A program made the position numbers and the translations under genes. Under the pieces are notes generated by a model that was given only the letters and a program-made list of their open reading frames with translations, ran no database searches and was not told the origin of the DNA. Below, in pieces: positions 1 through 12,122 of a stretch of DNA of 64,000 bases. The DNA is from Aquarana catesbeiana. Its lineage: Eukaryota > Chordata > Amphibia > Anura > Ranidae. The stretch is taken from assembly GCF_042186555.1 (NCBI RefSeq), contig NC_133326.1, positions 435,530,335 to 435,594,334 of the forward strand. Reading direction: 5' to 3'. Every line of letters begins with the position of its first letter. Positions within the stretch are counted from its first letter, which is position 1.

Positions 1-1250
<1,250 letters not shown>

Positions 1251-1564
1251 TAAATCCTGCAAAAATGTCAACAATTCTGTGTGTTTCTGTCAATATGGGG
1301 TGCTGTGTGTACATTAATGAGGAAAAAAATATTATATGTGTGTGTGCGCACAGAGACCCTAGAGAATAAAAGGCAGTCATTGCAATATTTTGTCACTGTA
1401 TTTGGACAGTGGTCTTAATGTAAAAGAGATTACACAAAGAATTGGGATCTTTATTCTAAGCAAAAAAAAAAAAATCATTTTATTCAGAATCATGCAGCTC
1501 TACATGTTGGTATCCAGTACTATTTTTTTGCATCTAGCTTGTCCACTGTTCCTTTCTAATGACC
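1251..1564. other. no gene; short piggyBac-like remnant
   Basis: Nothing coding is seen. Bases ~1350-1430 resemble the internal piggyBac-type segment found at 25.95 kb ('gaccctagagaata', 'cggtcattgcaa'), so this is probably a decayed second fragment of that family. Confidence 0.4.
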
Positions 1565-1955
1565 TGAAAGTGAACAGCTCTACACCAAGTTCACTATATG
1601 GACCACTTATGTAATTATACGTGTTGATCCCCCGTAATCTCTTGAGAATAAATGCAGTTCAGCTAATCCCTTGTAACCAAGCTCTTCCAAGCCCACTTAT
1701 CAGTTTGGTAGTCCTTCTTCTTCTCTGCACTTTCTCCAGTTCTCCGATATCCTTTTTGTGAACTAATGCCCAAAACTGAACTGCGTAATCCAAATGAGGT
1801 TTAACTATTTTGTGCAGGCACAAAATATCTCTGGAGTCTATCCCTCTAATACAAAGTATTTTGCTAGCTTTAGAGTTCCTATGTGGCTTTCCATTGCATG
1901 CTTAAGCCTATGATCTACCAGAATACCGGGATTCTTGGCAACCACTGACTATGGG
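1565..1955 (-). pseudogene. LINE (CR1/L2-like) reverse transcriptase C-terminal remnant
   Basis: Read on the minus strand, the segment contains the conserved end of a CR1/L2/Rex-type reverse transcriptase: a stretch like 'VKPHLDYAVQFWA' followed by a 'KDIGELEKVQRR'-like motif. It then gives the same 3' sequence ('ccatatagtgaacttggtg' type) as the sense LINE near 5.02 kb. Several stops interrupt it, so it is dead. It lies in opposite orientation to the LINE at 2.4-5.3 kb and to ppp2ca. The exact clade cannot be fixed without a search. Confidence 0.7.
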
Positions 1956-2307
1956 GGGGGGGGGGGGGAGAATAAAAAAAAAAAAAAAAAACTCCCCTTA
2001 AAAATGGACAGGTGTGTGTGTATATGTATATCAATTGTTTTATTTTTTTCAAAGTTTGACTTATTTCTTATTTTAGTTGGGCCTTGCTAGTTTAAAAAAA
2101 AAAAACACCCCGGTCATCTTTATTTCATGTTCAGATCTCCACTTCCCAGACATTGCCTATCCCTGGTGTAGTTATTCACTTTCAGGCCAGAGGATGAGGG
2201 GGGTGCGCTTTATGTCTGAAGAAATAACCTTCACATAAGAAAAAGCTGCTTCCCAGTAGAAGCTGTGTGAAAATGTGGAATAGACTCTAACTAGTTCTGG
2301 TCAGCTT

Positions 2308-2340
<33 letters not shown>

Positions 2341-2379
2341 CTGAATGCTTTCTCCTCTATATGCAAATTGGATACAAAC
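1956..2379. other. no gene recognised
   Basis: Homopolymer-rich DNA with G, A and T runs. A phrase near 2265-2290 ('gtgtgaaaatgtggaatagactc') matches the 3' part of the LINE at 5.13 kb, so this is probably more LINE debris. Nothing else is seen. Confidence 0.4.
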
Positions 2380-2882
2380 TTTGAGAAGATACTGGAGAGT
2401 TTAATATACGACCACATAGTTTTCTTGCTGGAAAAAAATATTTTAAGCAACAGACAGCATGGATCCATGAAAGACTAGAAGTTGTCAAACAAACCTGGTT
2501 TCTTTTTATGAGGAGGTAAGTAAAACCTTAGAGTCTTGGACAAAGGAGTGGCTGTGGATGTAGTCTACTTTGGATTTTGCAAAAGCATTGGATAGTTCCC
2601 CACACATGGCTAACGTGCAAGGTTAAGTTGACAGGCTTAGATCGTTTTGTAAATGGACAGAAAACTGACTAAAAGACTATTCAGAGTAGTGGTTAATGAT
2701 TCTTACTCTGAATGATCTAAGGTTCAGTGTTGGGACCCTTACTTTTTTAATATATGTATAAATGAAATGGGGTCTGGGATTAAAAGTACCACTTCAGGCT
2801 TTGCAGATGACACCAAGCTATGCAGTGGAATAACATCCTTACAGGATGTCTCCAATTTACAAACCAACCTCAGTGCGTTGTT
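2380..2882 (+). pseudogene. CR1/L2-like LINE reverse transcriptase, 5' piece of a split copy
   Basis: The plus strand carries degraded reverse transcriptase, including the catalytic FADDTKL motif near 2800-2820. The usual 'ITSLQDVSNLQTNLS' type helix follows. The reading breaks off at 2882, exactly where a TTAA-flanked piggyBac-type element begins, and resumes at 4557 with 'VKLYT' (the normal 'DKCKVIHLG' region). Several stops are present, so it is not functional. It lies in the same orientation as, and just upstream of, the ppp2ca terminal exon, so it sits in the last intron of that gene (inference). Confidence 0.75.
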
Positions 2883-3401
2883 TTAACCACTTAAGGTCCG
2901 AGCCTCTTTTTTAGATGTGTTTAGAAGTTAAACATTTTTTTTGCTAGAAAATTACTTAGAAAAAAATATGTATAATGTAAACACACTATGTAATGTATAA
3001 TAAACACACTATAGAATAAAATGGCGGTCTTTGCAAAACTTTCTGTCACACCGTATTTGCGCAGCGGTCTTACAAGCGCACTTTTTTGGGAAAAAATACA
3101 CTTTTTGGAATTCAAAAATAAGACAACAGTAAAGTTAGCCCCATTTTTTTATATTGTGAAAGATAATATTACGCCGAGTAAATTGATACCCAACATGTCA
3201 CACTTCAAAATTGCTCCCACTCGTGGAATGGTGACAAACTTTTACCCTTAACCTCCATAGGTGACGTTTAAAAAAAAAAAAAAAAATCTACAGGTTGCAC
3301 ATTTTGAGTTGGAGGAGGTCTAGAATTATTGCTCTTGTTCTACCAATCGCGGTGATACCTTACATGTGTGGTTTGAACACCGTTTTCATATGCGGGTGCT
3401 A

Positions 3402-3468
<67 letters not shown>

Positions 3469-4556
3469 TTTACACTTTTTTTGAAAAAAAATTGTCACTT
3501 TTATGCCTAATTACAAGGAATGTAAACATCCCCTTGTAATAGAAAAAAAGTGTGACAGGACCTCCTTAAATATGAGATCTGGGGTCAAAAAGACCTCAGA
3601 TCTCATATTTACACTAAAATGCAAATTAAAAAATGAAATTTGTCATTTAAAAAAGTCCCTTTTTAAGAGCTATGGGCGGAAGTGCCGTTTTGACGTCGCT
3701 TCCGCTCTGCAATGTTATGGGGGGGGGGGCGACATCTTCCCCTCGCTCTTCTCCATACTCAGCAAGGGTGAAGATCCGATTGCCACTGACTGCTCTAGTA
3801 AGCGGCGGAGGGCACCAGAGCGCGGCAGAAGGGGGGGCTGCCTCTACCACCGCCAATAAAAGTGATCTCGCAGCGAATCCGCTGCAGAGACCACTCTTAT
3901 CGGAAAGTGGACCGCCGGTCGAAGAGTATACTGGGGTTATGGCAGTTAGCTGCTGCCATAAGGATATTCCTCTTCAAAGTTAGGATGTAAATCGCCGTGT
4001 GGCCCCGAAAGCCCTGAAAGGCTTTACCCCCTTAATGACCAGGCTATTTTTTGCAATACAGCACTGTGTAGCTTTAACTGACAATTCCACGGTCCTGCGA
4101 TGTTGTACCCAAACAAAATCTATTTCTTTAGGTGGTATTTGCTCAACTCTGCGTGTGTGTTTTTTTTTTTTTTTTTTTTTTTTATTTTATTTTTTGTTAA
4201 ATTCTGCAAACAGGTAATTTTTTTTTTCTCCATTGATGTGCACTGATAGGCTGCACTGATAGGCTGCACTGATAGGCTGCACTGATAGGCTGCACTGATA
4301 GGCTGCACTGATAGGCTGCATCTTCCTCTTCGGGACCGCTGTCCCTTGCACAGAAGCCAGGGATCGTGAGGAGAAAAAAAAAGATTGCCAATCTTCTATT
4401 TGCATCACGTGATCAGCTGTCATTGGCTGACAGCTGATCACGTGATAAGGGGCCGGGATAGGCCCCTTACTCTGATCTGTGATCACCCAAGTCTCGTAGA
4501 TAGATTTTTTTTTTTTTTTTTTTTTTTTTATTTTGTATGTGTCATCAAGTGGTTAA
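2883..4556. mobile_element. piggyBac-type non-autonomous element with TTAA duplication
   Basis: Left end TTAACCACTTAAGG (TTAA 2883-2886). Right end CATCAAGTGGTTAA (TTAA 4553-4556). The duplicated TTAA and the CCACTT/AAGTGG inverted ends are the signature of piggyBac transposition. It splits a LINE whose frame resumes after it, which proves insertion. No transposase is seen. Internal features are GT/TA microsatellites at 3405-3470, a GC-rich palindrome-prone part at 3660-3990 and a 13-bp minisatellite at 4240-4320. Confidence 0.85.
4240..4320. repeat. 13-bp minisatellite (ggctgcactgata)n, ~6 units
   Basis: Six near-perfect head-to-tail copies inside the piggyBac-type element. Related CACTGAT-type tandem repeats occur at 23.8-24.3 kb and 33.5-33.65 kb in sibling elements, so expandable tandem arrays at this internal position are a family trait. 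Confidence 0.95.
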
Positions 4557-5440
4557 TTGGGCAACTATGCGGTAGATTAGGTTTATTGTTGATAAATGTA
4601 AAGTTATACACTTGGGGGCTAAGAATATGCATGCATCTTACATACTAGGGAGTACAACTGAGGGAATCTCAATGGTGAAGGATTTGGGTGTTTTTGGTAG
4701 ATCATAAGAATGGCAATGCGATGCCAAGCTGTGGTTTCCAAAGCGGGCAAAGTCCTTTCTTGTATTAAGAGAGGTATGGACTCCAGAGAGATTTTGCCCC
4801 TGTACAAATCATTTGTAAGACCTCATCTGGAATTTGCAGTCCAGTTTTGGGCACCAGTTCTCTGCATTTCTCCAATATCTTTGAGAAGGGTGACCAAACT
4901 GATAAGGGGCATGGAGGAGCTCAGCTATGAGGATAGTTTGAAGAACCTGAATCTCTCCTTCTCAAGAGAGAATTCAATGAGTATGTGATCAACGTGTATA
5001 ATAAATACATAGGTGCTCCATATAGTGAACTTGGTGTTGACTTAACTTTAAGATCATCAGAGGACAAGGGGGCACTCTGCATCTAGAGGAAAAGATTTAA
5101 TCTACAAATACGGTAAGGTTTCTTCACAATAAGATGTGCAAATGTGGAATAGACTATCTCAAGAGCCGATTCTTTAAAAAGGCCTGGATTCTTTCCTAAA
5201 TGTACATAATATAATTGGATACTAAAATTTATAGGTAAGCTTGATCCAGGGAATATCCGATTGCCTCTTGGGGGATCAGGAAGGTATATTAGCCCCTGGA
5301 CTGGATAATGCTTTGCTAGGATTTTTTTTTTGCCTTCCTCTGGATCAGCTGTGGGTACAGGATTGTGTATATGGGATTGTATGATATATTTTTTTTTTTT
5401 TTTTTGTTGTTTTTTGTTTTTATACCCCTATTTCTATTGT
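4557..5440 (+). pseudogene. CR1/L2-like LINE reverse transcriptase, 3' piece of the split copy
   Basis: This is the continuation of the LINE interrupted at 2882. Translation of 4710-4988 shows the conserved C-terminal RT segment: a 'CIKRGMDSREILPLYKSF' stretch, then 'VRPHLEFAVQFWAP', then 'KLIRGMEELSYEDSLK'. After a frame break come the 'LTLRSSEDKGAL' and 'NKMCKCGIDYL' like parts, and a 3' UTR with the 'cttcctctggatca' tail common to these LINEs. Frameshifts and stops make it inactive. Only about 35 bases separate its 3' side from the splice acceptor of the ppp2ca exon. Confidence 0.75.
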
Positions 5441-5442
5441 AA

Positions 5443-5547
<105 letters not shown>

Positions 5548-6260
5548 AGAGGATTTCACACTTGTACAGTATTGCCACAAGCAGGATATTGACCACCTGG
5601 AGCCGAGAAGAGAATCTGAAATTTTCAGTCAGGAGAGAGCATTTGTCAAACGTGCTGTTCTCAGATGGACCAAAAGATGTGCCATATACTAAAGCAAAGC
5701 CTCTTGTCTGAGCAGCCCCTGACCATATTAGAAAAAACTGTTCATTGCATGCTGAAATGACCTTGTCAAAATGAGAAATTCCCAGTTTCCTGGCATAGTA
5801 CTACTTGTAATTTTGCTTTCTCAGAGACTGCAAAAAATACAACTTAAGATGTATACATTAACACCTTGTGCATACAATTTAACTTTCCATTTAGTAATTA
5901 GCTTTACTCGGCTTGATTGTAGATAAGGGTAGAAACTGTCTGGGAAACCCTTTATCGTGATCAGAGGCCTGCAGCGCCTCTACAGTTGGTGTAAAGGGAT
6001 TTTAATGACCTTTGGGAGAATAAGTACTAAGGTCTACATTGCCCCTTTTGTGACTACAGAAATGTTTATTTTCAGGGAATACAATCCTAATTTAATTTCT
6101 CACCCATGCCCAGTTTGTTTATCTTGCAGTTTACGTTCTTTCCACCTCTCAATCCTTATTCATTGTTTAATGTTAGTTTTGACCAGAACATTTTCTGTAA
6201 ATGTTGCAGTCCAAATGCAGCAGTGGATTTTTTCATAATAAACTTGTGAACGAAGTACTT
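5548..6260 (+). other. ppp2ca: ppp2ca 3' untranslated region
   Basis: The sequence after the stop keeps long stretches I recognise from vertebrate PPP2CA 3' UTRs: 'accaaaagatgtgccata' near 5670, 'ttcattgcatgctga' near 5741, 'cattaacacct' near 5857 and 'ataataaacttgtgaac' near 6235. No repeat intrudes into this ~700 bp, although transposon DNA lies on both sides. This is consistent with selection on the UTR (inference). Confidence 0.8.
6237..6242 (+). terminator. ppp2ca: polyadenylation signal AATAAA of ppp2ca
   Basis: AATAAA within 'tttttcataataaacttgtg', the context of the proximal human PPP2CA poly(A) site as I recall it. A second AATAAA at 6359-6364 could give a longer transcript. Confidence 0.7.
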
Positions 6261-6264
6261 GGAA

Positions 6265-7032
6265 ATGTGAAACTTTTTTTTAGTTTTGTTGTACTTCTAC
6301 ATTATAATTTGCAATGACATGGTTTGTGGAATTGTAAAAAAAAAAGCTCCAGAATACCAATAAACCTTTTTAAGATCTTTTTAGATGTTTTAGAAGTGTG
6401 AATCAAAAAAGCTAGATGCTTAAAGTGTCCATGTGCAATTTTTTATAGTGTAGACCTAATGCTCTTGTATGGTTTCTATGACTGCAGTAAATTTCTCTAG
6501 TTTTGTGTTAATGAATGTAATCTTGACAACCCTTCTTCTTTTTTTTTTTTTTTCCTTCCTGGAGCAATCAATCGAATTCTTGAAGAGGGAGCAAATTCTG
6601 ATCACTGCATAATATTGCTATGCACTGAGCAGCAAAGAATCAGCTGTCATTTAGCAGTCAACTGATTAAAGTATACAGTCAGATACGATTTTTGTTCCGT
6701 AATTTGGGTAAAAGTGTTTAAACTGTTGGGTTTTTACTGCTAGGGGGGGAAGGCTTTTTTTCTTGGGTAGCATTGACAAAATGTGGTGAGACATGGAAAG
6801 TTTCATGTTTGTCACTGGGAACTTTTTTTTTTTTTTTTCTTCTCTGTTTTAGAGTCTTGAGAGGGAATCTCTGCTTTTTTGGGGGGGGATATTGACCTCA
6901 TTCCTGTTGTGACTTCATGTTAGGAATGAAGAGAAATCTTCCCCCTCCAAAAAGGCAAAAACCTGACCATGGGCAGAGCGCACAAGTGACCTTTCCCTTC
7001 ATACCCCAGTGCAATTGGTCTGTAAAATTATA

Positions 7033-7065
<33 letters not shown>

Positions 7066-7159
7066 GCAAATTGACAGCAACCTATTAGGACCTTCCTTCA
7101 TCCAATGGTTTTTTTTTTTTTTTTTTTTTTTTTTTTCTTTTACCAGGGTGTCGCTTTCT

Positions 7160-7200
<41 letters not shown>
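6265..7200. other. ppp2ca downstream flank; no further gene seen
   Basis: May include a longer alternative 3' UTR (second AATAAA at 6359). The rest is rich in T-runs (6540, 6825, 7030, 7110, 7165) and no family is recognised. Confidence 0.5.
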
Positions 7201-8480
7201 GACAAACTGGAATCATATTAGGTACAATATGATTGGTTGCTAAAATCTATGTCAATGTAACTAACCATAAATCTGACACCTGTCAAACAAACCTATTCAT
7301 TCCCAGAATTCCTATGTGTTTATTAAAATTATTTATAACTGTTTTTGACTGTTTTTACCCATTTAAAATGCTTGTGTAGAGATATTATGACACCTAGTCA
7401 TGTTAAATCAAACCCTCCTTGTCCCGATAAGACTACACCAACTCAAGGATAACAGATTTATGACTTTGGGAAATTGAACTTGCAACAACCCCACCTTGTA
7501 TGTGTTATGTCTTTATAGTTTTTCACTATACAATCCTATATGTATTCATATACAGTGGAACCTTTGTTTACAAGTAACATGGTTAAGAAACGTTTTGAAA
7601 GACTAGCCACTTTTTTTTTTTTTTTTTTCAAATCTGACTCGATTTGTGAGTGTCTCGCAAAACGAGCAGAATTCAAGCTAATGGGAGGTGCAGTACTGCA
7701 TTTGGCCATAGGTGCAGGGGGAGCCGGGGACATTGAACAGTTTGGAGCCATTTGGAAATACTCAGAAATACTCCGTTCCTGAGCCTTTCTGAGTTGAGCT
7801 GTCCCTGAGTACTTCCAAGGCTCTCTGGTGCCCCCCCCCAACCTCTGGCCACATGCGGTATTGCATGTATTATAAGTCAATGCGGAAGAAATTATCTTAG
7901 TTTCCATTGACTTCTATAGGGAAAATTGCTTTGAAAAGGTACTATGTTTTTAAATAAATAAATATATGTGTATGTGTATGTGTATTATATTTTAATTGGG
8001 ACATAAGCAGGCCTTTTGACCCTGTCAAATTTTAATTGATGTACATGGCTTTCCCATATTCCACATAAAACTTCTTATACTGGTGGTTTAAAAGTAATTA
8101 TCACTTATTCTTGACAATGGTTGTTTATTAACATTCCTTGAGGCTATCTTATCAGGCTGTAGTTCAACTGCTGTCAAAGTGTTTCTCTTCTAAGTAGTTG
8201 ATTTAAAAACATACAATGAACTATTCTATATTGTATTAACTCCTATAAACTAATACTTTTTCTTAAAGTTGAACTAACGATAATTCCACTGCTACATGAA
8301 TAATATGTTATCTATCAAGCCTATGCAAGTTAATATGAAATACATTGGCTAATATGAAATTCTACTGCATATTTCCCCCCTGTTGAGGCTTTACACAAGC
8401 CTCACAGCAATTACAATGCAGATCACCCATCATGCCCTTCAGAGACCCTATGCACCTGACACTTATCACATAAATTGTGT
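7201..8480. repeat. interspersed repeat, copy 1 (pairs with 39.40-40.76 kb)
   Basis: Roughly 1 kb of this segment aligns by eye with 39400-40760 in the same orientation: 'gattggttgctaa', 'aaatctgacacctgtca', 'tcaaaccctccttgtcc', 'cttgcaacaacccc', 'ccctgtcaaatttaat'. The copies differ by insertions (a pogo/Tigger-like fragment here, a Harbinger MITE there) and by two very short inversions near 8066-8101 and 8130-8146. No coding content or terminal repeats were found, so the class is unknown. It may be part of an LTR or an old DNA element. Confidence 0.7.
7552..7938. mobile_element. possible pogo/Tigger-like MITE fragment
   Basis: Starts TA-CAGTGGAACCTTTGTTTAC, the kind of terminus seen in Tigger/pogo elements, and ends near 'ggaaaattgctttgaa', like the mirrored subterminal region. 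The paralogous repeat at 40.1 kb lacks this block, so it is an insertion. The right inverted repeat is not complete. Confidence 0.4.
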
Positions 8481-9104
8481 GGTTTTTGATTGCACTTTTT
8501 TTTTTTTTTTTTTTTTTTTTAACTACTTTAGCTGAAAAGTCTTCTCCATAGGTGCCACGGAAGACATAGTTGTCTGTCTCAGTGGCATCATGATCATCCT
8601 TGTAACAGCCAACAGTTACTCAGCAACATCACATCAATTATAATAGAGAAGAGGAACAATCAAATTAGCTAGTAAATAAAAGCCAAGTATGTGGTTCCAG
8701 GGACCATTCAGCAGACTCTCATAAGGCTCTGCCTTTTCCTGCATAGGCATTTTCAGCTTAGCCAAGTGCTTGATGTTTCTGGAGAGATCTTCAGCATTTG
8801 CTGGTCCAGAATCATAGCACAAGCTGCTTTGGATGCTGTAAGACACAAGTTCAGTGCATACCTATTCTGCAAAGATACAAGGCTCAGATTTTCCAGTTCC
8901 TCCTTTTTTATTGCATGAAATCCTTCCTTTTTGTAGCAATTAACATTTGTAACACGTTGCATCATGTCTTCTGTGATCACCTGATATTTGTCTGGATATA
9001 AAATACACTTCAAAAATTATAGCTGTAAAAAAAAAAAAAAAAGTCAGTTTCAGGATACAATAGGCCTCTGGAAAGCATTTCAGGGCAACCTACAAAGCAA
9101 CGGC
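8481..9104. other. no gene supported; weak open frames on minus strand
   Basis: A T-run at 8495-8520 is followed by ~500 bp with two overlapping minus-strand open frames (9013-8753 and 8846-8634), the second with a hydrophobic end. There is no ATG start for the second and no family is recognised. I cannot tell a decayed retro-copy from chance. Confidence 0.3.
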
Positions 9105-9250
9105 TCCTACACTACACTGGGGCGGTTTGCAGGCGCTATTGCGTTAAAAATAGCGCCTGCAAACCGACCCGAAAAAGCCGCTGCTGTGTCTCCAGTGTGA
9201 AAGCTAAAATGATAAAGTGCCGCTAATAATAGCGGCACTTTACCGCCGAC
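9105..9250. repeat. double-hairpin MITE-like palindromes
   Basis: Two perfect palindromes lie side by side: CGGTTTGCAGGCGCTATT (about 9123-9140) pairs with its complement at ~9149-9166, and AAGTGCCGCT pairs with AGCGGCACTT around 9216-9241. A 'cagtgtgaaag' phrase lies between them. This structure is typical of small non-autonomous DNA elements whose ends I cannot fix. Confidence 0.6.
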
Positions 9251-9640
9251 ACCCCTCAGTATAAATCCCTTGAAGTACATGTTTTCAGTACAAAGTATTT
9301 TATACAGAATATTTTTTTTTTTTTTACACGTTTCCCAACCTATACTATTTCCCATACGATAAATGTAAAATTCTTATTTCTTAACCTTGACTCCACCTAC
9401 CAGTCACTTGTGATGTGTATGTCATACAGTAAGTCCAGATATTTAATTTGTTTTAATTCTGCAGTCTTCCCACAAAGTTTGCTAAACCCAACACCATTTC
9501 ACTTTTTGTCCATCACTGCACATACTGTAGAATGTTATACAATAACAGTAAGCATGGGTCTCTTCTGTCAGGCACTGCTATACTGTCCTAAGTCAGTAGC
9601 CTCATTTTAATTACTATGGTTTATTTTTGAACTCATATCT
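9251..9640. other. no feature seen
   Basis: AT-rich sequence without recognisable repeat or coding content. Confidence 0.5.
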
Positions 9641-9644
9641 TTAA

Positions 9645-11750
9645 CCACTTGCTTACTGGGCACTTAAACCCCCCTCCTGCCCAGACCAATTTTCAGCTTT
9701 CAGTGCTCTCACACTTTGAATGACAATTACTCAGTCATGCAACACTGTACCCAAACAATTTTTTTGTCCTTTTTTTCATACCACCAAATGAAAGCTCTAT
9801 TTGTATTTGATCACCTCTGGGTTTTTTAATTTTTGCGCTATAAATGAAAAAAGACCGAAAATTTTGAAAAAAAAAAATGCTTTTTTCTTCGTTTCTGTGA
9901 TAAAATTTTGCAAATGAGCAATTTTTATTCATAAATGTTGGCTACAATTTATACTGCTACATATCTTTGGTAAAAATAACCCAAATTAGTGGATATTATG
10001 TGGTCTGTGTGAAATTTATAGTGTCTACAAGCTATGGTAAAAATCATAAAAAATTGATCACACCTGATGTACTGAGGCCCATCTCATTTCTTGAGACCCT
10101 AACAAGCCAGGAAAGTACAAATGCCCCCCAAATGACCCCTTTTTGGAAAGTAGACATTCCAGGGTATTTAGTAAGAGGCATGGTGAGTTATTTGAAGTTG
10201 TCATTTTTTCCCACAATTCTTTGCAAATTAAGGTTTTTTTTTTTATATTTTTTTCAGAAAATTGTCATTGTAAGAGCTTATTTCTCTCACATGGAATGTG
10301 CATACCACAAATGACACCACAAAATACATTCGGCCACTCCTCCTGAGTATTACAATACCACATGTGTGGGGCTTTTTCACTAACTGGCCACATACAGAGG
10401 CCCAACATGCAGGGAGCATCATCATGTGTTCCAGGAGCATAAATTACCCATCTAACTTGTTGACTACCTATTACACTTTTGAAGGCCCTAGAGCAGCAGG
10501 ACAATGGAAACGCCCACAAAATGACCCCATTTTGGAAAGCTAACACCCCAACGTATAATCTGTGAGGCATAATGAGTCTTGAATGGTTCATTTTTTTTTC
10601 CAGAAGTTTTTGGAAAATGTGGAGAAAAAAAAAAGCGTTTTCATTTAATACACAAAGTTGTACGTTTATAAGATATTTACATAGCAAAAATAACACCCCG
10701 AAATACATTCTGCTACTCCTCCTGAGTAAAACGATACCACATGTGTGAGACTTTTACACAGCCTGACCACATACAAAGGCCTAACATTGAAGTAGCACCT
10801 TCAGGTGTTCTAGGAGCATAAATTACACAGCTCATTTCTCACCCACCTATTATACTTTTGAAGGCCCTGGAGCACCAGGACAATGGAAACGCCCACAAAA
10901 TAACCCCATTTTGGAAAGCTAACACCCCAACGTATAATCTATGAGGCATAATGAGTCTTTTGAATGGTTCATTTTTTTTCCAGAAGTTTTTGAATATGTG
11001 GAAAAAAAATGAAAACGCATTTTTTTTTTTTTTACACAAAGTTGTCCGTTTATAGTATATTTCCAACACATAGCATTTACATAGCAAAAATGACACCCCA
11101 AAATACATTCTGCCACTCCTTCTGAGTATGGCAATACCACATGTGTGAGACCTTTACACAGCCTGGCCACATATAGAGATCCAACATGCAAGGAACACCA
11201 TCAGGTGTTCCAGGGACACATAGCATGCATATACCAAGAATTACACCCCAAAATACATTATGCTGAGCAAAGAGAAACAAAAGATTACCTGTGGTTTTAG
11301 TAGTACAGTTGTCCACAGGAGGATAGCACTGGTCCAGGCAGCAGGCAGGGATTTGGTCAGCAACAGCGAACACAATTTTTCAGGCAGCAGGCAGAAATAC
11401 TGTCCATAGTCAGTACAGGCAGCAGGCAGGGATACTGTCCATAGGTCAGTGCAGGCAGAGATTGTCAGCAGTGCCAAAATATTAGTCTTGGTAGTAGGCA
11501 GGAACAAGGTCCATGTGCTGTGGTTAGTGCGACAAACAGAGGCATGATGGCAGTAACTCCTACAGGCAGCAGGCAGAAGTAGGGCCTCGTTCAGGACAGA
11601 ATGGGGACAGGGGTAGAGGCTTCTCCCACCCAAATCTCTTTGAAGCCTCCGAGTCTCCAGATCCTAATCTAGGAATGAGAAAACAAAGAAAATTGTTTTC
11701 TTCATCCAGAAAAACTATTCTGGAGCCCCTCGCATATGTGAGACCCCTTT
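9645..11750. repeat. piggyBac element 1 non-coding arm with ~430-bp internal repeats
   Basis: Contains imperfect repeats of a block marked by 'aatacattctgc', 'gataccacatgtgtg', 'aaacgcccacaaaat' and 'ggcataatgagtctt' at roughly 10.2-10.6, 10.67-10.97 and 11.05-11.25 kb. The same block recurs at 25.7-25.85 and 26.9-27.03 kb. An imperfect 'caggcagcaggcaggga' repeat follows at 11.33-11.6 kb. No coding content is convincing. Confidence 0.6.
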
Positions 11751-11814
11751 GTTGAATCCCACTAGTCCAGTTGCAGGGTACAAGATCAGTCCAAGAGGCA
11801 TGGTCAAACAGTCC

Positions 11815-12055
11815 AAGGTCAGTTCCAGATCAGGCAAAGGTATGTACAGAATCATTAGGCAGAAGCATGGTCGAATAACAGCCAAGGTTAGTTCCATATC
11901 AGGCAGAGGTATGTACAGAATCGTTAGGCAGAAGCATGGTCGAATAACATTCCAGGGTCAGTTCCAGATCAGGCAGCTGTATGCACAAAATCGGCAGGCA
12001 GAAGCGTGGTCAAATAACAGCCAGGGTCAGTTACAGAGCAGGCAGTGGCATAAGG
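11815..12055. repeat. 69-bp tandem repeat, ~3.5 units
   Basis: Successive units begin 'ggtcagttccagatcaggca' and contain 'gcagaagcatggtcgaataac'. I count a 69-base period. It lies just downstream of the transposase 3' end in piggyBac element 1. Confidence 0.85.
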
Positions 12056-12085
12056 GGTGTGAAGGCAGGAACTGAGGATTACGGT

Positions 12086-12122
12086 TACCATACTTCATTA
12101 ATAATTTAGTGAAGTATGGTAA
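12086..12122. repeat. 13-bp perfect hairpin downstream of transposase
   Basis: TTACCATACTTCA and its exact complement TGAAGTATGGTAA are separated by ~11 bases. It spans the transposase stop codon region, so it may act in the 3' UTR, but no function is shown. Confidence 0.8.

Noticed and set aside
8634..9013. Possible small membrane protein on the minus strand
   Set aside because: No ATG for the hydrophobic frame, no splice structure that joins both frames, and no recognised family.
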